Below, in pieces: positions 57,975-64,000 of a DNA stretch of 64,000 nt. The notes under the pieces were generated by a model. That model had not been told where the DNA came from, searched no databases, and worked only from the letters and a program-made list of their open reading frames with translations. The position numbers and the translations under genes are program-made. Source of the DNA: Mycobacteroides abscessus ATCC 19977. Its GTDB lineage: Bacteria > Actinomycetota > Actinomycetes > Mycobacteriales > Mycobacteriaceae. The stretch is taken from the NCBI RefSeq assembly GCF_000069185.1, contig NC_010397.1, positions 3,596,001 through 3,660,000 on the forward strand, given 5' to 3'. Within the stretch, counting starts at the first letter, position 1; every line of letters begins with the position of its first letter.

Positions 57975-59383
57975 CAGGTGGCAGCCTCTGTCCGATCAAC
58001 CAAATCCGAGATGCGCGCGACCACGGCGGCCACATCTTCATCGGTGCGAGCCTCGACATTGAGTCGCAGTAAGGGCTCGGTGTTGGATGTGCGCAGGTTA
58101 AACCAGGTTCCCGCACCGATATCGACGGTCACTCCATCGAGGTGATCGATCGAAACTATTTGTGTGCCAAACGACTTGAGCACCTCATCAATGCAGGCCC
58201 CGGCGTTCGACACGCGGAAGTTGATCTCACCGGACGCCGCGTAGCGCTCGTAATCGGACATGAGATCCGATAGCGGCCGCTCTTGTTCACTGAGCGCCGC
58301 CAGCACATGCAGAGCCGCCAGCATGCCGGAATCGGCACCCCAGAAGTCACGGAAGTAATAGTGCGCGGAGTGCTCGCCGCCGAAGATCGCGCCCGTCTCG
58401 GCCATCAATGCCTTGATGAACGAGTGACCGACGCGAGACCGTACCGGCGTCCCGCCGTGTTCGACCACGAGCTCGGGGACGGCACGCGAGGTGATCAGAT
58501 TATGGATGATGGTGCCGCCGATTTCCCGCTCCAGCTCCCGGCGAGCTACCAAAGCGGTTACCGCCGAAGGCGATACCGCCCGACCACGCTCGTCGACCAC
58601 AAAGCACCGGTCCGCGTCGCCGTCAAAGGCCAGACCGATATCGGCGCTCTCCGCGGCGACGAACGCCTGCAGATCACGTAGATTTTCGGCATCGAGCGGG
58701 TTGGCCTCGTGGTTGGGAAAATTACCGTCCAACTCGAAGTACAAGGGAGCCAGCGTGATCGAGGGAATCGCACCCAACACCGCAGGAGTCGTGTGCCCGG
58801 CCATACCATTTCCGGCATCCACCGCCACCCGTAGCGGGCGCGCTCCGCTCAACTGCACCAGCGACCGCAGGAAGTCGCCATACTCTGCCAGCACGTCACG
58901 CTCGGTGACCGTGCCCACGGGACCGTCGTAGCCAGGTACGCCGTCAATCAACTCGCCACTGATAACGGACAGACCGGTGTCCTTGCCCACAGGTTTGGCA
59001 CCGGCGCGGCACAGCTTGATTCCGTTGTATGCGGCCGGATTGTGGCTTGCGGTGAACATCGCGCCCGGGCAGTCCAACAATCCAGAAGCGAAGTACAGCT
59101 GATCGGTGGATGCCAATCCGATCTGCACCACGTCGACGCCCTGGGCGGTCACACCGTCGGTGAACGCCTGCGCCAAGGACGGCGAGGAATCCCGCATATC
59201 GCGCCCCACCACAACCCGCGGCGCCCTCGATGAATCGGCGGAGTCGTCCCGTTCGGCCTTGATCAACCGCGCGAACGACGATCCCACGTCGAAGACAAAA
59301 GATTCATCGATCTGCTCGCCCAGGAGGCCACGGACGTCGTACGCCTTGATGACAGCGTGGACAGCGTCGGCGGACCGGGCCAT
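57974..59383 (-). CDS. manB: Phosphomannomutase
   Basis: 469 residues. Catalytic phosphoserine Ser113 lies in MFTASHNPAAYNGIKL. The Mg2+ loop is LAFDGDADRCFVVD, the sugar loop is GGEHSAHYYFRDF, and the phosphate loop is in the C-terminal domain (RTSNTEPLLRLNVEAR). It converts mannose-6-P to mannose-1-P. First gene of manB-Rv3256c-manA; 1-bp overlap with the next. Confidence 0.96.
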   Translation of the reverse strand: MARSADAVHAVIKAYDVRGLLGEQIDESFVFDVGSSFARLIKAERDDSADSSRAPRVVVGRDMRDSSPSLAQAFTDGVTAQGVDVVQIGLASTDQLYFASGLLDCPGAMFTASHNPAAYNGIKLCRAGAKPVGKDTGLSVISGELIDGVPGYDGPVGTVTERDVLAEYGDFLRSLVQLSGARPLRVAVDAGNGMAGHTTPAVLGAIPSITLAPLYFELDGNFPNHEANPLDAENLRDLQAFVAAESADIGLAFDGDADRCFVVDERGRAVSPSAVTALVARRELEREIGGTIIHNLITSRAVPELVVEHGGTPVRSRVGHSFIKALMAETGAIFGGEHSAHYYFRDFWGADSGMLAALHVLAALSEQERPLSDLMSDYERYAASGEINFRVSNAGACIDEVLKSFGTQIVSIDHLDGVTVDIGAGTWFNLRTSNTEPLLRLNVEARTDEDVAAVVARISDLVDRTEAAT

Positions 59384-59574
59384 GACGAGAGCACTCCTAT
59401 TGATCTGTTGAAAATCTGACGTTAGGTCTCGCTGGCCAGCCTAGTGGTCGGCGAGGGTCCAACGTGAACGTCCGGCGAGAGGGTACAGAATGTAATCAGA
59501 CTGCGCCGAAAGTACCTAATCAGAGCCGTTGGACATCCGCGCCGATTCGAGCGAGCCGCACTCGGGAAAGATTC

Positions 59575-59988
59575 TCACTCGGACGGATCGGGCAGAACTC
59601 TCAGATGCCCACGGCGGCGGCCCACCGGAGCCGGGTGCACAGGACGCGGGGCCACGTTGGGTGCGGGGGCGCTGACATCGAGCGCCGGCTCGCTGAATCC
59701 CGCAGCAGCCACCCGGACACCGCCGGTGGTTTCGCGTACCGCGTCCGCCAGCGCAACCAGGTCGTCATCCTCCGGATTCGACGGCAACGGACCGTTGTAG
59801 CGGACCAGTTCCCATCCGCGGGGCGCGGTGATCCGGCTCGCGTGCTGCGCGCACAGATCCCACGAATGCGGCTCGCTGGATGTGGCCAGCGGCCCGACCA
59901 CGGCCGTCGAATCCGCGTAGACGAAGGTCAACGTCGCCACGGCGGAATTCGGGCACCCGGGTCGACAGCAGCGACGGGGGGCTCTCAC
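59575..59988 (-). CDS. DUF3499 family protein (Rv3258c-like)
   Basis: About 137 residues. PRRCCRPGCPNSAVATLTFV and HSWDLCAQHASRITAPRGWE hold conserved Cys/His that may form a zinc ribbon. The acidic/proline-rich tail is variable. GTG 59988 is chosen over an upstream ATG at 60087 because the family begins at VRAPRRCC. TAGCCT 8 nt before the GTG suggests a leaderless transcript. Function unknown. Confidence 0.88.
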   Translation of the reverse strand: MRAPRRCCRPGCPNSAVATLTFVYADSTAVVGPLATSSEPHSWDLCAQHASRITAPRGWELVRYNGPLPSNPEDDDLVALADAVRETTGGVRVAAAGFSEPALDVSAPAPNVAPRPVHPAPVGRRRGHLRVLPDPSE

Positions 59989-60118
59989 AAACGTTGAGGC
60001 TAGCGTGCGCAAACACGTTCCGACCCGCAGACACGCGCTGTGCGCCCACCGAGACCGTCCGGTGACCGGCTCGTTGTGATTCGTCAATCACAAGAGTCAC
60101 ACCGTTACCATCTCTGCT

Positions 60119-60619
60119 ATGTCACGTGACGGACGGCGCGGCGGCTCGGCCGGAGGGCCCGGCTCGCAGGGCTCTCGGCGAGGGCGCGATTTCCGCGGCC
60201 CCCTACTGCCGCCCACCGTGCCCGGCTGGCGTTCACGCGCCGAGCGCTTCGATATGGCGGTGCTGGAGGCGTACGAACCGATCGAGCGGGCCTGGCAGTC
60301 ACGCCTCGAAGGACTCGATGTCGCGGTCGATGAAATACCGCGCATTCAGCCCAAGGATCCGGATTCGGTCCAGTGGCCGCCGGAGGTGATCGCGGACGGA
60401 CCGATACCGTTGGCCAGGCTAATCCCTGCCGGCGTAGACACCCGGGGCAACACCACCCGGGCGCGGATTGTGTTATTCCGCAAGCCGATCGAATTGCGCG
60501 CGAAGAAATCTGGGGATTTGTCGGATCTACTGCACGATCTTTTGGTCGCGCAGGTTGCCACCCACCTGGGGGTGGAGCCGTCGGTGATCGACCCGACCAT
60601 CACCGACGAGGGCGACTAG
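60119..60619 (+). CDS. Metallopeptidase family protein (Rv3259-like), degenerate
   Basis: 166 residues of the zincin-like DUF1025 family, with a basic Gly/Arg-rich N-terminus. RARIVLFRKPIELRA is the conserved strand region. The HExxHxxG motif position reads AQVATHLG, so the metal ligands and catalytic Glu are missing. It is probably not a protease. Divergent from the DUF3499 gene and convergent with whiB2. Confidence 0.85.
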   Translation: MSRDGRRGGSAGGPGSQGSRRGRDFRGPLLPPTVPGWRSRAERFDMAVLEAYEPIERAWQSRLEGLDVAVDEIPRIQPKDPDSVQWPPEVIADGPIPLARLIPAGVDTRGNTTRARIVLFRKPIELRAKKSGDLSDLLHDLLVAQVATHLGVEPSVIDPTITDEGD

Positions 60620-60647
60620 CTCCGCCCTGCCGAACACGGGAATCAGA

Positions 60648-61004
60648 TCAGATGATGCCCCGCTTCAGGCGGCGGCGCTCACGCTCGGACAGCCCGCCCC
60701 AAATGCCGAACCGTTCGTCGTTGGCCAGCGCATACTCAAGGCACTCGTCCTTGACTTCGCAACCCTGGCAGATTCGCTTGGCTTCACGAGTCGATCCGCC
60801 CTTTTCGGGGAAGAACGCCTCGGGATCGGTCTGTGCGCACAGCGCCTTTTCTTGCCACTGATCGTCAGCGACGGCAGCAAGCGCGTCAAAATCGTTCTGC
60901 ACCAACGTCAGATGCGGACGTGCGGGCGACAAGCCCGCCGCACCCGTGCCAACGCCGGAACTCAGCTCGTCGTGTACGCCGAATTCATTGCGCCCGAACA
61001 GCAT
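60648..61004 (-). CDS. whiB2: WhiB2 iron-sulfur transcription factor
   Basis: 118 residues. Four [4Fe-4S] cysteines at 56, 79, 82 and 88 (ALCAQTDPEAFF, RICQGCEVKDEC), the GIWGG turn and the basic C-terminal SERERRRLKRGII. WhiB2 is essential for septation in mycobacteria and pairs with SigA. The N-terminal 45 residues are less conserved, so a later start is possible. Confidence 0.95.
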   Translation of the reverse strand: MLFGRNEFGVHDELSSGVGTGAAGLSPARPHLTLVQNDFDALAAVADDQWQEKALCAQTDPEAFFPEKGGSTREAKRICQGCEVKDECLEYALANDERFGIWGGLSERERRRLKRGII

Positions 61005-61302
61005 CGTCCCGCCTCCTCACTGTTCCTCTTGCATCCCAATACAGCTCGTATTGCCCGGTTTCGTGCCCACATCATTCGTTTCCGGCCATTCCATTCGAAT
61101 CCATTCGAACACCTGATCGAATCCCGGTCTGCGCCTGCGACTTACAAAACCCAGGCCGAGGAATGACACTGGTGTGATTACACACGTGTTCGCTGCCGGG
61201 GTCAAGCGAAGGACGAAAATTCATACCATCTACGACCGACAAAACCGGCGTGGCGCCCTCGTGGCGTGTCGCGTCATTGCCGGCGCACTAGTCTCGGTCA
61301 AC
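61005..61302. promoter_or_regulatory. Divergent whiB2/fbiA control region
   Basis: About 300 bp without a gene. GTGT-GATT-ACAC and the overlapping ACACGTGT palindrome are at 61172-61189. A TAGTCT -10 at 61289-61294 would give fbiA a leaderless transcript starting at GTG 61303. The long region suggests complex control of whiB2. Confidence 0.45.
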
Positions 61303-62271
61303 GTGAAAGTCACCGTTCTCGTCGGTGGCGTCGGCGGAGCGCGCTTCCTCCTCGGCGTCCAGCGCTTGCTCGGATCGGATCCCAGCAAGCATCAGATAAA
61401 CGCCGTTGTGAACATTGGCGACGACGCCTGGATGCACGGTGTCAGGATCTGCCCTGACCTGGACACCTGCATGTACACCCTGGGCGGCGCGGTCGATCCG
61501 GAGCGCGGTTGGGGGCACCGCGGCGAGACCTGGAATGCCATGGAGGAGCTGGCCGCCTACGGCGCCCAACCCGACTGGTTTTCGCTCGGCGACAGGGACC
61601 TGGCCACTCACCTGATACGCAGCCAAATGCTGCGAGCCGGTTACCCGCTATCGGCGGTCACCGAAGCGTTATGCAACCGATGGCAGCCCGGAGTCCGGCT
61701 GTTACCCGCCAGTGACGACCGCTGCGAGACCCACGTGGTGATCACCGACCCCACCGACGGGGAGCAGCGCGCCATCCACTTCCAGCAGTGGTGGGTGCAG
61801 CACCGCGCACAGGTTCCCACGCACAGCTTCGCGTTCATCGGCGCCGACGAAGCAAAGTCCGGCCCCGGAGTTGCCGAGGCCATCGGCGAGGCCGATGTGG
61901 TCTTGCTGGCGCCGTCCAACCCGGTCGTGAGCATCGGGGCCATCCTGGCGGTCGGCGGAGTTCGCGGGGCACTCCGCACGACCTCCGCTCCGGTCATCGG
62001 GTACTCACCGATCGTGTCCGGCAAGCCACTGCGCGGAATGGCCGACGAATGTTTGCGCGTGATCGGTGTCGAGGTCAGCTCACAGGGTGTGGGAGAACAC
62101 TTCGGCGCCCGGTCGCAGACCGGCATCCTCGACGGCTGGCTGGTCGACGAGGGTGACGCCGCTCACATTGCGGGAGTTCAGGTACGGTCGGTTCCGCTAC
62201 TCATGACCGACCCCGACGCGACGGCGGCAATGGTACGTGCGGGACTTGACCTGGCCGGAGTTACCTTATGA
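61303..62271 (+). CDS. fbiA: FbiA, (dehydro)F420-0 synthase (2-phospho-L-lactate/PEP transferase)
   Basis: 322 residues. [19 protein letters not shown] is the N-terminal nucleotide site, followed by [20 protein letters not shown] and [16 protein letters not shown]. It joins the guanylylated 3-carbon unit (phosphoenolpyruvate-derived in mycobacteria) to Fo, giving dehydro-F420-0. GTG 61303 matches the family start; an upstream ATG at 61174 adds residues without similarity. ATGA overlap with fbiB. Confidence 0.96.
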   Translation: MKVTVLVGGVGGARFLLGVQRLLGSDPSKHQINAVVNIGDDAWMHGVRICPDLDTCMYTLGGAVDPERGWGHRGETWNAMEELAAYGAQPDWFSLGDRDLATHLIRSQMLRAGYPLSAVTEALCNRWQPGVRLLPASDDRCETHVVITDPTDGEQRAIHFQQWWVQHRAQVPTHSFAFIGADEAKSGPGVAEAIGEADVVLLAPSNPVVSIGAILAVGGVRGALRTTSAPVIGYSPIVSGKPLRGMADECLRVIGVEVSSQGVGEHFGARSQTGILDGWLVDEGDAAHIAGVQVRSVPLLMTDPDATAAMVRAGLDLAGVTL

Positions 62272-63644
62272 CCCCACCTGCGGATTCTCCTGCACCGGAA
62301 CATGGTTCGGCAGCTCCGGTTCAAATCCTACCCGTAACCGGCCTGCCCGAATTCCGCCCGGGCGACGACGTGGCCGCGGCCATCGCAGGCGCGGCGCCAT
62401 GGCTGCGTGACGGTGATGTGATCGTCATCACCAGCAAGATAATCTCCAAGGCCGAGGGACGGATCGTCGCCGCGCCCACTGATCCCGAAGCCCGGGACAC
62501 ACTGCGGCGCAAGTTAATCGACTCCGAATCGATCCGCGTGTTGGCCCGCAAGGGTAAGACACTGATCACCGAGAACACCATCGGCATCGTGCAGGCCGCC
62601 GCGGGAATCGACGCGTCAAACGTCGACACCGCCGAACTGGTTCTGCTTCCCACCGACCCGGACGCCAGCGCGGCGGCAGTGCGGCTGGCGCTGTCACAAC
62701 GCTTGGGCGTCAAGGTTGCGGTGGTGATCACCGACACCATGGGACGAGCCTGGCGCAACGGCCAAACTGATGCCGCCATCGGCTCCGCCGGCATACCAGT
62801 CCTCTACGGTTATGCGGGCGCAAAAGACAAACACGGTAACGAACTTCAGGTCACCGAGGTCGCCATCGCCGACGAAATCTCGGCTGCCGCCGACTTGGTC
62901 AAGGGCAAGCTGACCGATGTACCGGTCGCGGTGGTGCGCGGCCTGACCCTGCTCGATGACGGCAGTGCGGCGAGCGACCTGTTGCGTTCCGGACCGGACG
63001 ACTTGTTCTGGCTCGGCACCAACGAGGCACTGGAGCAAGGACGGCGCGAAGCAATACTCGTGCGCCGCTCCATCCGCCAATTCGCAGATATCCCAGTCGA
63101 TCCCGATCTGCTGCGGGAAGCCATCGGTGAAGCGCTGACCGCACCCGCACCGCATCACACACATCCGGTCCGATTCGTGTGGGTGCGCGACCTCACGACG
63201 CGGCGTGCGCTCCTGGACGCCCTGAAACAGGCCTGGGCCGCCGATCTCACCGCCGACGGCCGTAGCCCGGAATCAGTGCAGAAGAGGGTGGCGCGGGGAC
63301 AAATCCTTTATGACGCACCCGAAATCGTGATCCCGTTCCTAGTACCTGATGGCGCGCACGACTATCCGGACGACCGCCGAACCGCCGCGGAGCGCACTAT
63401 GTTCACCGTCGCGGTTGGCGCGGCGGTGCAGGCTCTTCTGGTCGCCCTCGCCGCCCGGCAGGTCGGCAGCTGCTGGATCGGATCCACCATCTTCGCGGGC
63501 GACGTTGTACGCAAGCAGCTGGTAGTGGATTCTTCGTGGGAACCGATGGGCGCCATAGCCATCGGCTATCCGCATGGCTATCCCGAGGAAGGCCTGGACC
63601 CACGCACTCCCCTGCCGCCGGGACAGATGCTGGTGGAATTGTGA
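62268..63644 (+). CDS. fbiB: FbiB, F420-0:gamma-glutamyl ligase / dehydro-F420 reductase
   Basis: 458 residues with two domains. The N-terminal CofE-like glutamyl ligase holds [17 protein letters not shown] and [20 protein letters not shown]. The C-terminal nitroreductase-fold domain starts near [15 protein letters not shown] and ends [12 protein letters not shown]; it reduces dehydro-F420 with FMNH2. The fused protein also adds the polyglutamate tail. Stop overlaps the Nudix GTG. Confidence 0.96.
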   Translation: MTPPADSPAPEHGSAAPVQILPVTGLPEFRPGDDVAAAIAGAAPWLRDGDVIVITSKIISKAEGRIVAAPTDPEARDTLRRKLIDSESIRVLARKGKTLITENTIGIVQAAAGIDASNVDTAELVLLPTDPDASAAAVRLALSQRLGVKVAVVITDTMGRAWRNGQTDAAIGSAGIPVLYGYAGAKDKHGNELQVTEVAIADEISAAADLVKGKLTDVPVAVVRGLTLLDDGSAASDLLRSGPDDLFWLGTNEALEQGRREAILVRRSIRQFADIPVDPDLLREAIGEALTAPAPHHTHPVRFVWVRDLTTRRALLDALKQAWAADLTADGRSPESVQKRVARGQILYDAPEIVIPFLVPDGAHDYPDDRRTAAERTMFTVAVGAAVQALLVALAARQVGSCWIGSTIFAGDVVRKQLVVDSSWEPMGAIAIGYPHGYPEEGLDPRTPLPPGQMLVEL

Positions 63645-64000
63645 CGGCCCGGCACCCCGGTGAGGGCCATCAGATGCCCTCGGATCTGCGTGAGTCCGCT
63701 ATCGAGCTGCTCTCCTCATGGCAGGCGCCCGATGCAGAACAAGACAGCCTGCGCCACTCCGTACTGGCGTTTCTCGACGCCAATCCCGATGCCTGCCGTC
63801 GTCGTAGCGCCGCGGGCCATGTCACCGCCTCGGCACTGGTGGTCAACCACGACGGATCGCAGGCGCTGCTCACGCTGCATCCCCGCGTCGGTAAGTGGCT
63901 GCAGCTCGGCGGCCATTGCGAAGAGGAAGACCCCACCATCCACGCGGCCGCCCTGCGCGAAGCCACCGAAGAGTCCGGCATCGACGACCTGCTCCTCGAG
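63641..64000 (+). CDS. Nudix hydrolase, 5' part
   Basis: GTG 63641 overlaps the fbiB stop (GTGA) and the frame runs off the window with 120 codons visible. [11 protein letters not shown] and [11 protein letters not shown] form the Nudix box; the REUxEExGU half is exact, whereas the loop before it is slightly longer than canonical. It is expected to cleave a nucleoside diphosphate derivative. Coupling to fbiAB suggests a role near F420 nucleotide chemistry, which is inference. Confidence 0.85.
   Translation, partial: MTARHPGEGHQMPSDLRESAIELLSSWQAPDAEQDSLRHSVLAFLDANPDACRRRSAAGHVTASALVVNHDGSQALLTLHPRVGKWLQLGGHCEEEDPTIHAAALREATEESGIDDLLLE

Overview
The window comes from a high-GC actinobacterium of the family Mycobacteriaceae, most likely a rapid grower of the Mycobacteroides (abscessus-chelonae) type. 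The core genes appear in the order known from Mycobacterium tuberculosis around Rv3231c-Rv3262: DUF6912 / WS-DGAT / Rv3235 family on the left, then secA1, hpf, comF-like, lpqB-mtrB-mtrA, tmk, sahH, TetR-rubB-rubA-alkB, an APC permease, manA-Rv3256c-manB, DUF3499, Rv3259, whiB2 and fbiA-fbiB. The species call is inference from gene content. No rRNA, tRNA, CRISPR array, insertion sequence or phage gene was seen.

About 29 kb (2.2-31.8 kb) of accessory DNA lies between the Rv3235-family gene and secA1. It has four blocks. (1) A plus-strand operon at 2.3-8.4 kb, chained by start/stop overlaps, carries a DRE-TIM aldolase-type synthase, a ketopantoate-reductase-like enzyme, an MFS exporter, an epoxide-hydrolase-like protein, an M78 (ImmA/IrrE) metalloprotease and a MAB_1171c-type membrane protein. 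A convergent EspR-like XRE regulator overlaps its end. (2) An MmpS-MmpL export operon (9.0-12.7 kb) follows an alpha/beta hydrolase gene and faces a TetR gene. (3) A cyclase-family/AhpD-like gene pair (14.7-16.2 kb) has an upstream region that repeats the operator-like elements of the TetR promoter. (4) A minus-strand biosynthetic cluster (16.4-31.2 kb) encodes a FAAL, two acyl-CoA-dehydrogenase-like proteins, an ACP, a KS-AT-ACP polyketide synthase, a KAS III, an FkbH-like glyceryl transferase, a second ACP, a 2-oxoacid-dehydrogenase-type acyltransferase, an Sfp-type PPTase, an alpha/beta hydrolase and a type II thioesterase.

Block 4 is the most notable content. KAS III, FkbH, ACP, acyltransferase and alpha/beta hydrolase are the five hallmark enzymes of tetronate ring formation (agglomerin, RK-682 and abyssomicin type pathways), in essentially the same order. 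The FAAL-ACP-ACAD genes would supply an activated, perhaps unsaturated, fatty acyl starter. The single non-reducing, malonyl-type PKS module would make it a beta-ketoacyl thioester. The KAS III would join this to glyceryl-ACP, and the acetylation/elimination pair would give an exocyclic methylene. The predicted product is a lipidic 3-acyl-5-methylene tetronate, and the neighbouring MmpS/MmpL pair is a plausible exporter. The product is inferred, not observed.

The conserved right half holds protein export (SecA1), ribosome hibernation (HPF), the MtrAB-LpqB cell-cycle/envelope system, alkane hydroxylation with rubredoxins, mannose donor synthesis, WhiB2 and coenzyme F420 synthesis. Regulatory DNA that stands out: a structured leader before mgtC with a 13-residue upstream ORF, a sequestered ribosome binding site and a terminator; a perfect inverted repeat before alkB; a tandem operator between a TetR/membrane-protein operon and an acyl-CoA dehydrogenase; and clear terminator hairpins after secA1, hpf, sahH and the APC permease.
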